DNA of 64,000 nucleotides from Streptomyces fradiae ATCC 10745 = DSM 40063 (GTDB lineage Bacteria > Actinomycetota > Actinomycetes > Streptomycetales > Streptomycetaceae): contig NZ_CP023696.1 in the NCBI RefSeq assembly GCF_008704425.1, positions 6,116,501 through 6,180,500 on the forward strand, given 5' to 3'. Positions within the stretch are counted from its first letter, which is position 1. Every line of letters starts with the position of its first letter. The position numbers were made by a program, and so were the translations under genes. Shown here one piece after another: positions 47,002-55,568 of this stretch. The notes below the pieces were generated by a model. It was not told the origin of the DNA, did not search any database, and worked only from the letters and a program-made list of their open reading frames with translations.

Positions 47002-49715
47002 CACGACGCGCTCCGCACCCCGCCGAGCCGCCGCACCACGACCACCGTCAACCCCAGGACCAGGGCGTACACCCCGGCGTCGAACAGCAGCGCCGTACGG
47101 GGCCAGCCGCCGGGGGCGGTCAGGGGGGTCAGGAACGGGCGGCCCGCCAGGGTGGCGGCCAGCCCCGCCGCGAGCGCCAGCAGCAGCCCCGCCGCGAGCA
47201 GCGGCCCGCCCCGCAGCCACCGGGGGAGCGGGGTGCCGGCGAGCTGGGCCAGCGCCACCGCGGCTCCGGCGGTGAGCGCGGCGATGAAGCCGCCGCCCGG
47301 TTCGTTGTGGCCGCGCAGGAACAGGTAGCCGGAGAGGACGGCGACGGCGGGCGCGAGCAGGCGGTAGGCGGGCGGCAGGACCTCGGCGTACGGCGCTTCG
47401 GCGAGCCGCCCGCGGGCGGGCGCGCCGGGCCCGCCGGGCAGGAGGAGGGCCAGCCCCAGGGCCGCCGCGACCAGGACGGCCGACTCGCCCAGGGTGTCCA
47501 GCCCCCGGTAGTCCACCAGGATCGTGTTGACGACGTTGCTCCCTCCGGTCTGCGGCTCGGCGTTGCGCAGGAAGTACTCCCCGGCCGCCGAGGGGGCCCG
47601 GCGCCCGGTGAGGGCCAGGACGGCCCCCGTCGCGGCGCACCCGGCCGCCACCGCCACGGCCAGGGCGCCCAGCGCACCGCCGCCGCGGCCGGGCCGGCCG
47701 GGGTACGAGGCGGGGCCGCGCAGGACGAAGGCGGCCACCACCGCGGTGAGCACCTCCACCAGGAGCAGGGTGAGCGCGACGTCCGGCGCCCCGGACAGCA
47801 GGAACCACACGGTCACGATCAGCCCCGTGGTCCCCAGCAGCCCCACGGCCGCCACGGGCGACCGGGCGGCGGCCAGCCCGGCCACCGCCGCCGCGAGCAG
47901 GAGCAGCACCACCCATCGCGCCGGGCCGTCCCCGGCGCCGGACACGGCCCCCGGCGCGTCCGTGAGCGCGAAGGCCGCGCCCCCCAGGGCGGCGAGCCCC
48001 AGCACCGGGCGGACCAGGTACGGGCCGGGCGCCGCGCGCAGATCGAGGCGCCCGACGAACCCGCCGAGGTCCAGCAGACCGCGGTACGTCCGGTCGAAGG
48101 TGACGGTGCCGCCGAGCCGGGGCAGCCGGCGCAGCGCGACGTCGGTCCTGCCGCGGGCGAGGAGGAGCGACACGCCGAGCGCCATGGTGACGGCGGACAT
48201 GGCCAGTTCGGGGCTCAGCCCGTGCCAGAAGACGAAGGACGGCGGAGTCCCCCAGGGCTCGGCGTCCAGCACGGCCCTGCGCATCAGCGGGTCCAGCAGG
48301 CTCACGGCGGGCCCGAGCAGCAGCCCCGCCGCCGCCGCGACCGCCGCGGGGGCGAGGAAGGGCCAGGCGGGTTCGTAGAGCCGCAGCTGGACCGTCGGGC
48401 CGGTGAACACACCGAAGAAGATGCGCGTGCCGTAGGCGAAGGTCAGGGCGGAGGCGGCGACGGCCAGGGCGCCGGCGACCAGTCCGGCCCCCGGGAACAC
48501 ACCGGCCCCGGCGAACCCCTGGAACAGCGACTCCTTGCTGACGAAGCCGATCAGCGGCGGCACCCCCGCCAGGGACAGCCCGGCCAGCCCGGTCAGCGTC
48601 GCCGTCACCGGCATGACCCGCCGCAGCCCCGACAGCGTGCGGATGTCGCGGCTGCCGGCCTCCTGGTCGATGACCCCCACCAGCATGAACAGGGTCGCCT
48701 TGAACAGCGCGTGCGCGAAGGTGTGCAGGACGGCCGCGGCCAGCGCCGCCGTCGTGCCGACCCCGATCGCCGCTACCAGCAGCCCCAGCTGACTGACCGT
48801 GGAGTACGCGAGGAGCGCCTTCAGGTCGTACTCGCGCAGGGCCTGCAGGGCGCCCAGGACCGCGGTGACCAGGCCCACCGAGAGCAGGGCGAGCGACCAG
48901 CCCGGCTGCCCGGCGTACACGGCGGAGAAGCGCAGCAGCAGGTACACGCCCGCCTTCACCATGGTCGCGGCGTGCAGGTAGGCGCTCACCGGCGTGATGG
49001 CGACCATCGCCCCCGGCAGCCAGAAGTGGAAGGGGAACTGGGCGGACTTGGTGACGGCCGAGAGGATCAGCAGCGCCGCCACGGCCGGCCCGAGGGGGGA
49101 GGCCAGGACCTCCTCGCGCGCGTCCAGCACCGCCGCGACGTCCGTGGTGCCCGCGGCGATCGTCAGGAGGACCACGGCGACGAGCAGGGCGAGGCCGCCG
49201 AGGGCGGTCACCAGCAGCGCGCGCACGGCGGGCCGCGCGGCTTGCGGACCGGTCGTCCCGATGAGCAGGAACGACAGGATGGTGGTCAGCTCCCAGAAGA
49301 CGAAGAGCAGGACGAGGTCACCGGCGAGGACCAGGCCGAGCATCGCGGTGCCGAAGGCCGTGAGGAGGGTGTAGACGCGTCCGTGCCGGCCGTCCTCGGA
49401 CAGGTAGCGGGCGCTGTAGGAGAGGACCAGCGCGCCGACCGCCAGGACGAGCAGGCAGAACAGCCACGCCAGGCCGTCCAGGCGCAGGGTGAGGGACACG
49501 CCGAGCGAGGGCATCCACCGCCAGGAGACGGTGACCGGCTCGTCGGCCAGGGGCGCCCGCGCCGCCAGTCCGAGGGCCACCGCCAGGGTCACGAAGGCCG
49601 CCGCGAGCACGTACCCCGCGTCCCGCCGCAGGCGCCGCACGAGCCAGGGGGTGGCGGCGGCCAGGACCCCCATGGCGGCCGGCACGCCGACGAGCGTGGC
49701 CTCCGGGAGCGTCAC
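46998..49715 (-). CDS. mrpA: Mrp Na+/H+ antiporter subunit A (fused with the MnhB domain)
   Basis: A 905-residue subunit. Residues ~1-500 are NuoL-like, with VFWELTTILSFLLIG, TKSAQFPFHFWLPGAM and HTFAHALFKATLFMLVG. A middle segment resembles the C-terminal MrpA domain (GAPDVALTLLLVEVLTAVVAAFVL). The last ~150 residues are an MnhB-type domain with YLFLRGHNEPGGGFIAAL, which explains why no separate mrpB exists. It starts at GTG 49715, overlapping the UspA gene. Confidence 0.93.
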   Translation of the reverse strand: MTLPEATLVGVPAAMGVLAAATPWLVRRLRRDAGYVLAAAFVTLAVALGLAARAPLADEPVTVSWRWMPSLGVSLTLRLDGLAWLFCLLVLAVGALVLSYSARYLSEDGRHGRVYTLLTAFGTAMLGLVLAGDLVLLFVFWELTTILSFLLIGTTGPQAARPAVRALLVTALGGLALLVAVVLLTIAAGTTDVAAVLDAREEVLASPLGPAVAALLILSAVTKSAQFPFHFWLPGAMVAITPVSAYLHAATMVKAGVYLLLRFSAVYAGQPGWSLALLSVGLVTAVLGALQALREYDLKALLAYSTVSQLGLLVAAIGVGTTAALAAAVLHTFAHALFKATLFMLVGVIDQEAGSRDIRTLSGLRRVMPVTATLTGLAGLSLAGVPPLIGFVSKESLFQGFAGAGVFPGAGLVAGALAVAASALTFAYGTRIFFGVFTGPTVQLRLYEPAWPFLAPAAVAAAAGLLLGPAVSLLDPLMRRAVLDAEPWGTPPSFVFWHGLSPELAMSAVTMALGVSLLLARGRTDVALRRLPRLGGTVTFDRTYRGLLDLGGFVGRLDLRAAPGPYLVRPVLGLAALGGAAFALTDAPGAVSGAGDGPARWVVLLLLAAAVAGLAAARSPVAAVGLLGTTGLIVTVWFLLSGAPDVALTLLLVEVLTAVVAAFVLRGPASYPGRPGRGGGALGALAVAVAAGCAATGAVLALTGRRAPSAAGEYFLRNAEPQTGGSNVVNTILVDYRGLDTLGESAVLVAAALGLALLLPGGPGAPARGRLAEAPYAEVLPPAYRLLAPAVAVLSGYLFLRGHNEPGGGFIAALTAGAAVALAQLAGTPLPRWLRGGPLLAAGLLLALAAGLAATLAGRPFLTPLTAPGGWPRTALLFDAGVYALVLGLTVVVVRRLGGVRSASW

Positions 49716-50338
49716 CGGCGGCGCGGGGCGCCGGGCCCGCCCGTCACGAGCACCGGCACGGCCCCCTCGCGCAGCAGCGCCTGGGGCACGCTGCCCATCA
49801 GCCGCTTGGACAGCCCGCGGCCGTGGCGCCCGACGACGACGAGGTCCATGCGGTTCTCCCGGGCGTACCGGCCGAGCGCCTCGGCCGGCGGGCCCGCGAG
49901 CACCTCGTATCCGGTCAGGTACGGGGTGACGTCCCGGTCCGGGGTGCCGATGCGCCGGCGTACCGCGGCGGCGGGGTCGCCCGCGCGCTCCGCCTCCGCG
50001 CCGTCGTAGTCGGCGACGACCGCGGCGACGAGGGTCGGCGCGTACGGCCCGAAGAGGTGGACGGCGGTCCTGAGCGCCTCGCGCGACTCCGGCGACCCGT
50101 CGACGCCGACCAGCACCCGCAGGAGCCCCTGACCCTCGGCGGTACCGGCCGGAGGCGGGCCCTGCGGGGCGTGTTCGACCCGCTCGCCCGCCGTGACGGC
50201 CAGAACCGGGCCGAAGACCGCTCCCATGAACAGCCCGCCGGGGCTGCGGTGGCCCCGGCGGGCCATCCACAGCGCGGTCACCAGACCGACGACGATCCAG
50301 GCCGCGAGCGCGATCAGCACGAGGACGACGTCGCTCAC
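49712..50338 (-). CDS. membrane-tethered universal stress protein (UspA domain)
   Basis: 208 residues. An N-terminal hydrophobic helix (VVLVLIALAAWIVVGLVTALWM) and a short hydrophobic patch precede a UspA domain from residue ~70 (LRVLVGVDGSPESREALRTAV), with the ATP-binding VVGRHGRGLSKRLMGSVPQALL near the end. It is the first gene of the mrp operon and overlaps mrpA by 4 bp. GGAGGGATC precedes its GTG. A membrane-bound nucleotide-sensing regulator of the antiporter is a reasonable inference. Confidence 0.85.
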   Translation of the reverse strand: MSDVVLVLIALAAWIVVGLVTALWMARRGHRSPGGLFMGAVFGPVLAVTAGERVEHAPQGPPPAGTAEGQGLLRVLVGVDGSPESREALRTAVHLFGPYAPTLVAAVVADYDGAEAERAGDPAAAVRRRIGTPDRDVTPYLTGYEVLAGPPAEALGRYARENRMDLVVVGRHGRGLSKRLMGSVPQALLREGAVPVLVTGGPGAPRRR

Positions 50339-50489
50339 GATCCCTCCCTTCCGTCCGGCGGATCATCACATTAAGGGAGGTATCGGTGTCATCCGGGTAT
50401 TGGGGCGCGCCCCGCCCCGTGTCACCGGGCACGCCGGCTCCGGGCGGGGCCGCCCGGGCGTTCGCGTACCGGGCGGCCCGCCGGGCGCG

Positions 50490-52838
50490 TCACGGCGCGA
50501 GGGTGAAGTAGTTCTCCTCCTCCTGGGTGAAGTGCAGGCGCAGGACCGTGTTCAGCCCGTACAGGCAGGAGCGCAGGTCGTCGAGTTGCCCGGGGGCCAG
50601 CCCGCCGCTCGCGCGGGCCAGCTCCAGGTGGGTGGCGACGCGCCGGGAGAGCCGTTCGATCTCGGTGTGGGCGCGGCTCATGGTGGCCGTGGCCTCGGGG
50701 CCGCCGAGCGTCGGGGCCAGCGCCGGGTACAGCTCGTGCTCCTCGGCGTACTCGTGGGGCAGCAGCCGCTCGGTCAGCAGCCGGTGGGTCTCCTCCACGG
50801 CCGCCAGGGCGTCCGGGCCGGGGTCGCCGGAGAGGCGGTCGGCGGCGGCGCGTACGGAGTCGAGGACGTCCCGCAGGTCGTCGTGTTCGGCGGCGAACCG
50901 GTGGACGAGGGCCTCGGCGGCGGGCGTCAGGGCGGGGCGCGCGGCCCGGTCGACGCGCAGCGCGCGCAGGGCGTTGAGGATGACGGCGACGTCGATGCCC
51001 TCCTGGAGCAGCGCGCCCACGGCGGGCGGGAGCAGGCCCACGGCGGCCGCGGCCATGGCGGCCAGCGACATGACCATGCCGCCGAGGGCGCTCTGGACGG
51101 CGATGCGGCGGGCGCGCTGGGCGATGGAGACGGCGTCGGCGAGGCGGTCGACGCGGTCCGTGGTCAGGACGATGTCGGCGGCCTCCGACGAGGCGGTGGC
51201 GCCGCGCGCGCCCATCGCGACGCCCACGTCGGCGGCGGCCAGCGCGGGGGCGTCGTTGACGCCGTCGCCGACCATGACGGTGACCGCGCGCGCCCGCTCG
51301 TCGCGTACGGCGGCGACCTTGCCGGCCGGGGTCAGCTCGGCGAGCACGCCGTCGAGGCCCAGCACGGCGGCGACCTCGTGGGCGGGGGCGGCGCGGTCGC
51401 CGGTGAGCATCAGGACGCGCTCGATGCCGGCCGTACGCAGATGGCGCAGGGTGCGCGGGGCGTCGTACCGCAGCGGGTCGCGCAGCAGGACGGCGCCGGT
51501 GAGGCGCCCGTCGACGGTGAGCCAGGCGACGGCCGCGCCGTCGAGCAGCGCCCGGTTGTCGACGGCCTCGGCCCACGCGGGCCGCTCCCCGTCGGGGGCG
51601 TGGCCGGGGGCGGGGCGGCCGACGGAGACCAGGTGCCCGTCCACCCGGCCCGTCGCGCCCCGTCCCGGCTCCTCGGTGACGTCCGCCGGGACGGGCAGCG
51701 CGAGGCCGCGTTCCCGCGCGGTCTCGACGATGGCCCGCGCCAGCACGTGGGGCGAGAACTGGTCGACGGAGGCCGCCAGGCGCAGGACGTCCGCCGGCCC
51801 GGTGCCGGGCGCGGCGGCGACGTCGAGGACACGGGGGCGCCCACCGGTGAGGGTGCCGGTCTTGTCGAGCAGGAGGGTGCGGGCGCGGCCCAGGGTCTCC
51901 AGTGCCCCGCCGTCGCGGATGACCACGCCGAGCCGGGAGGCGCGGGAGAGCCCCGAGACGACGGCGACCGGGGCGGCCAGCAGCAGCGGGCAGGGCGTGG
52001 CGACGACCAGCACGGCCACCGCGCGCACCGCGGAGCCGCTGAGCAGCCAGGCCAGGCCCGCCACCGCGAGGGTCAGGGGCAGGAACCAGGCCGCGTACCG
52101 GTCGGCCAGCCGTACGACCGGCGCCGACTCCGCCCCGGCCTGCCGGGCCAGCCGCACGATGCCCGCGTAGGTGCTGTCCCGCTCCGTGGCCGTGGCCCGC
52201 ACCTCGAAGGCGCCGCCCGCGTTGACCGCGCCGCTGCGCACGGGCTCGCCGCGCGGGCGCTCGACCTGGAGGGACTCGCCGGTGAGCACCGACTCGTCCA
52301 GGACGGCGGCGGCGCTCTCCACCCGTCCGTCGACGGGCACCACCTCGCCCGGCCCGACGACGAGCAGGTCACCGACGGCGACCTCGGCCAGCGGCACCGC
52401 GGCCACCTCGTCCCCCGTGCGGCGGCGTGCCACGCGCGGCGCGTGCTCCAGCAGGGCGCGCAGGTCGTGCGAGGCCCGCCGCCGGGCCGCGGCCTCCAGG
52501 GTGCGGCCGGTGGCGAGCATGAGGGCGATCAGGGACCCGGCCAGGTACTCCCCGACGGCCAGGGTGCCGCCGAGCGCGAGTACGGCGATCAGGTCCACGC
52601 CCGCGTGCCCGCGCCGCAGCGCGGCGAGCACCCACGCCACCGCGGGTACGACGGCCGCGACGGTCCCCAGCGCCCAGACGAGGTCCGCCGCGCCGTGCGC
52701 GCCGAGCAGCCAGGCGACGCCGCCACCGGCCAGCGCGGCGGCGGTGACGGCCAGGAGGACCGGTTCGAGCCGCGCCGAGGCGATCGCCGCGGTGATCGCG
52801 GCGGTGGTGCGGCGCAGCCGTACGGGGGTGTGGCTCAT
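50490..52838 (-). CDS. P1B-5-type metal-transporting ATPase with C-terminal hemerythrin-like domain
   Basis: A 782-residue heavy-metal P-type ATPase. The transmembrane metal site is T281-P-C283-P, which with the tail identifies the P1B-5 group (Nia-type, linked to Ni/Fe export). The phosphorylation site is D325 in LLLDKTGTLTGG; VDESVLTGES and MVGDGVNDAPALAAADVGVAMG are also present. No N-terminal Cys-rich metal-binding domain occurs. The last ~150 residues form a hemerythrin-like four-helix domain, with His/Glu ligands in FAAEHDDL, PHEYAEEHELYP, RAHTEIERL and LHFTQEEENYF (H769). Confidence 0.92.
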   Translation of the reverse strand: MSHTPVRLRRTTAAITAAIASARLEPVLLAVTAAALAGGGVAWLLGAHGAADLVWALGTVAAVVPAVAWVLAALRRGHAGVDLIAVLALGGTLAVGEYLAGSLIALMLATGRTLEAAARRRASHDLRALLEHAPRVARRRTGDEVAAVPLAEVAVGDLLVVGPGEVVPVDGRVESAAAVLDESVLTGESLQVERPRGEPVRSGAVNAGGAFEVRATATERDSTYAGIVRLARQAGAESAPVVRLADRYAAWFLPLTLAVAGLAWLLSGSAVRAVAVLVVATPCPLLLAAPVAVVSGLSRASRLGVVIRDGGALETLGRARTLLLDKTGTLTGGRPRVLDVAAAPGTGPADVLRLAASVDQFSPHVLARAIVETARERGLALPVPADVTEEPGRGATGRVDGHLVSVGRPAPGHAPDGERPAWAEAVDNRALLDGAAVAWLTVDGRLTGAVLLRDPLRYDAPRTLRHLRTAGIERVLMLTGDRAAPAHEVAAVLGLDGVLAELTPAGKVAAVRDERARAVTVMVGDGVNDAPALAAADVGVAMGARGATASSEAADIVLTTDRVDRLADAVSIAQRARRIAVQSALGGMVMSLAAMAAAAVGLLPPAVGALLQEGIDVAVILNALRALRVDRAARPALTPAAEALVHRFAAEHDDLRDVLDSVRAAADRLSGDPGPDALAAVEETHRLLTERLLPHEYAEEHELYPALAPTLGGPEATATMSRAHTEIERLSRRVATHLELARASGGLAPGQLDDLRSCLYGLNTVLRLHFTQEEENYFTLAP

Positions 52839-53126
52839 GGCGCCCCTCGGATCATGCGGTGCGGCGACCGCGCGGGCGGTGCGCGGTGCGGGGGCCGCGG
52901 TGTGCGGTGCGGCGACCGCCTGGGCTCGCTCCCCTCCATCCCACCGCGGCACCGGCGGGCGCGGCAGGGGCCGTCCGGCCCTGGCCCGGGGCCGGACGGC
53001 GCGCCGCTCCGGGCGGCCGGCGGCGCACGCTTCCGGGAGCCGGCGGGACGCGGGGCCCCGGTGGCGCAGGGTTTCCGGGGGGACCCGACGGCGCGCGGCC
53101 CCGGCGGACGGCCGCCGGCCCGGGGG

Positions 53127-53498
53127 TCAGAGGAGGCTCGCGATCAGCAGGAGCGCCGCCGAGCAGGACAGCACCACGGGGCAGACCTTGAACCAGACGA
53201 CACCCGTACGGGCTCCGGTGGCAGCCGTCAGCGCCGCGATGACGAGCAGCGCGCCCGCTACCACCCGGTACGTCCAGTGCGCGGTGGCGGTGCCGCCGCC
53301 GACCGCGGTGACGACGGCGACGAGGACCGCGAACGCCCACATCGCCACCGCCTCGGCCAGCCACTCCTGCACCAGCACCCGGCGGTTGTCCGCGGAGATC
53401 TCTCCGAAGCCGGCGACGACGGACCGGGTCGGGACGGCGTGCGCGACCCCCCACAGCCCGGCCAGGGCCGCTGCGGCGTAGGCGAGGACTTCTTCCAT
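53127..53498 (-). CDS. small integral membrane protein, 123 residues
   Basis: Four hydrophobic helices are predicted (LAYAAAALAGLWGVAHAV, EAVAMWAFAVLVAVVTAV, VVAGALLVIAALTAATG and VVLSCSAALLLIASLL), with a polar first loop containing SVVAGFGEISADNRR. I do not recognise the family with certainty. GGAGGT lies directly before the ATG, so the start is sound, but the spacing is very short. It lies between the metal ATPase and dps, on the ATPase strand. Confidence 0.75.
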   Translation of the reverse strand: MEEVLAYAAAALAGLWGVAHAVPTRSVVAGFGEISADNRRVLVQEWLAEAVAMWAFAVLVAVVTAVGGGTATAHWTYRVVAGALLVIAALTAATGARTGVVWFKVCPVVLSCSAALLLIASLL

Positions 53499-53714
53499 AC
53501 CTCCAGGGTCAGGTCACCGGCGCGCCCGTGCCACCCGTCACGGGGGCGGCCGGCCGGCGGGTGGGCGGGGCGGTCGCGTGGCCTCGGACCGGGCGGTGGA
53601 GCCCCTGCTCCGAACCGGTGAGAACGGGCGGGCCGGTAGGGCCGGTACGGCGCGGCCGGCGGCGCGGGTGGTTGTCTGCTGCTCCCGATCCCCCCTCGCA
53701 CAAGGAGTGCCGCC

Positions 53715-54293
53715 GTGCCGTCAGAGCCCGCCGACATCGCGTACACCATCCCCGGGATGAGCATCCAGGACAGCCAGGGCATCATCGAGCTGCTGCAGAT
53801 GCGCCTGCACTGCCTCAACGACCTCCACCTGACGCTCAAGCACGTCCACTGGAACGTCGTGGGCCCCCACTTCATCGCCGTGCACGAGATGATCGACCCG
53901 CAGGTCGACCAGGTCCGCGCCATGACCGACGACCTCGCCGAGCGGATCTCCACGCTCGGCGGCGAGCCGATCGGCACGCCGGGCGCGCTGGTGCAGCGGC
54001 GCACCTGGGACGACTACTCGATCGGCCGCGCCGAGGCCATCGAGCACCTCGGGGCGCTCGACCTGGTCTACACGTCCGTGATCGAGGAGCACCGCGAGGC
54101 CATGCGGGCCACCGAGGCCACCGACCCGGTCACCCAGGACATGCTGATCGAGCAGCTGCGCGGGCTGGAGCTCTTCCAGTGGTTCGTGCGCGCGCACCTG
54201 GAGTCCAGTGGCGGGCGGCTCAGCACCCGCGGCGCCACCACGGAGACCGGCGCCGCCGGCCAGGCGGCCGAGCAGGCGCGCCGCCAGCCGTGA
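53715..54293 (+). CDS. dps: Dps-family DNA starvation/stationary-phase ferritin
   Basis: 192 residues forming the four-helix Dps subunit. Ferroxidase ligands lie in LKHVHWNVVGPHFIAVHEMIDPQVDQVRAM and in DDLAERI, as usual. It oxidises and stores Fe2+ with peroxide and can bind or protect DNA. The Gln/Ala/Arg-rich C-terminal tail (GAAGQAAEQARRQP) could contact DNA. AAGGAGTGCCGCC precedes the GTG. The last 74 bp overlap, tail to tail, the 3' end of the zinc-finger gene on the other strand. Confidence 0.93.
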   Translation: MPSEPADIAYTIPGMSIQDSQGIIELLQMRLHCLNDLHLTLKHVHWNVVGPHFIAVHEMIDPQVDQVRAMTDDLAERISTLGGEPIGTPGALVQRRTWDDYSIGRAEAIEHLGALDLVYTSVIEEHREAMRATEATDPVTQDMLIEQLRGLELFQWFVRAHLESSGGRLSTRGATTETGAAGQAAEQARRQP

Positions 54294-54861
54294 CCGCCCG
54301 CGCCGGCGGGCGCGACCGCCGCGCGCGCCCGCGCGGTGCCGGCCTCCCGGTACGCGCCGGGTCCGCGTGCCCGCTGCCCCCCGCGGTCCGCTGCCCGTAC
54401 CACCACACGACCAGCGCGCAGGCGAGCAGCCCGAGTGCGGCCAGGGCGCCCCGGCGGCGGGCGGTCGGGGCGCCGGAATCCGAGGGAGGGGCCGGCGGGG
54501 TGGGCGCCCGGCGGGGCGGCGGTTGAACGGGGCGCGGCGGTTGAACGGGGCGCGGCGCGGGTGCGGCGGCCGACGCGGAGCCGTCCGCCGCCGGGGCGGT
54601 TCCGTGGGCCGCGGAGGGGCGCTCCTGCGCCGCCAGGCCGCGTACGACGCCCCGCCACACCCGCTCCGGCGGGGCGGCGGGGAGGTCCCGCTCCTCCACC
54701 GCGCGGGCGGCGGCGACGACACGGGCCAGGCGGCGCAGCTCCTCCCGGCAGTGCCCGCACCCGGCGACGTGCCGTAGCGCCTCGGCGTCGTCGCAGGACG
54801 AGTTGCCGTTGCCCAGGGCGATCTCCGCCAGGTGCGTGGGTTCGACGTGCGGCACCGCCAC
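54220..54861 (-). CDS. zinc-finger, single-span anti-sigma-factor-like protein
   Basis: 213 residues. The N-terminus carries a putative ZAS zinc site (C23, then H31-VAG-C35-GH-C38). A Pro-rich linker contains PVQPPR twice, owing to an 18-bp tandem DNA repeat (54518-54535, 54536-54553). One membrane helix spans ~138-156 (GALAALGLLACALVVWWYG), and a very basic tail ends in PWWRRGC. It is the last gene of a leftward group led by the LitS-like sigma factor and is the natural candidate for its anti-sigma factor. GTG 54861 or 54855 are both possible starts. Confidence 0.72.
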   Translation of the reverse strand: MAVPHVEPTHLAEIALGNGNSSCDDAEALRHVAGCGHCREELRRLARVVAAARAVEERDLPAAPPERVWRGVVRGLAAQERPSAAHGTAPAADGSASAAAPAPRPVQPPRPVQPPPRRAPTPPAPPSDSGAPTARRRGALAALGLLACALVVWWYGQRTAGGSGHADPARTGRPAPRGRARRSRPPARAVTAGGAPARPPGRRRRSPWWRRGC

Positions 54862-54917
54862 TGTCCTGCTCCGTATCTGTGTGGGGCCGCCGCCCGCCGG
54901 CTCGTGGTGGTCACGTC

Positions 54918-55568
54918 TCAGCTGGTGAGCGGCTCCGCGACGACGATCAGGTTGGCCTGGTAGCCGCCGTCCTCGGGGGTGAACGGGGGCGCGCAGGTGA
55001 TGAGGGTGAGGACCGGCGGGCCGCTCCTGCGGAAGGCCTCGTCCGGGAGGGCGTCCTTCGGGACCGTCGTGCGGGCCGTGACGCGGTAGGCGACCGGTTC
55101 GGCCCCGGCGCGTCCCACCTGGACCCGGTCGCCGGGCCGCACCCGGTACAGCGCGGCGAACTCGCCGAGGTCCCCGGTCTCGCCGTCGACGTGCCCGACC
55201 AGGACCGCGGAGCCCTCCGCGCCGCCGGGGGCCGGACCGTAGTGGTACCAGCCCGCGACGGCCGGGTCGGCGGGGACCGCCATGTCGCCTTCGGCGGTGA
55301 CCCCCACGGGGCGGACCGGGGCGTCGAGTCCCACACGGGGCACCGTCACGCGCCGCGGGGCGGGGGACGGCTCCGCCCGGGACGCCGCCGGCAGCGGCGC
55401 GGGGGGCCCCGACGCCTCGGGCGCGGCGGCGAGCACGGTGTCCACGCGGCCGAAGCCGGGGGGCGCCGACGCCCGTTCCGCCGGGCCGGCCCCCGTGGCG
55501 AGGACCGCCGCCAGGGCGGCGGTCGTCACCACGGCGAGGCCGGTGAGCCGCCGTGCCGAGTCACCCAC
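54918..55568 (-). CDS. class F sortase
   Basis: A 216-residue membrane-anchored transpeptidase. An N-terminal helix (LAVVTTAALAAVLATGAG) is followed by an Ala/Pro linker and the sortase barrel from residue ~72. Catalytic residues are H126 in LVGHVDGE and C192 in TLITCAPPF. At the usual position of the active-site Arg the sequence reads Y203-Q204-A-N, so Arg is replaced by Gln unless another Arg serves. It overlaps the upstream DUF4397 gene by 8 bp, which suggests that protein is its substrate or partner. Confidence 0.87.
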   Translation of the reverse strand: MGDSARRLTGLAVVTTAALAAVLATGAGPAERASAPPGFGRVDTVLAAAPEASGPPAPLPAASRAEPSPAPRRVTVPRVGLDAPVRPVGVTAEGDMAVPADPAVAGWYHYGPAPGGAEGSAVLVGHVDGETGDLGEFAALYRVRPGDRVQVGRAGAEPVAYRVTARTTVPKDALPDEAFRRSGPPVLTLITCAPPFTPEDGGYQANLIVVAEPLTS

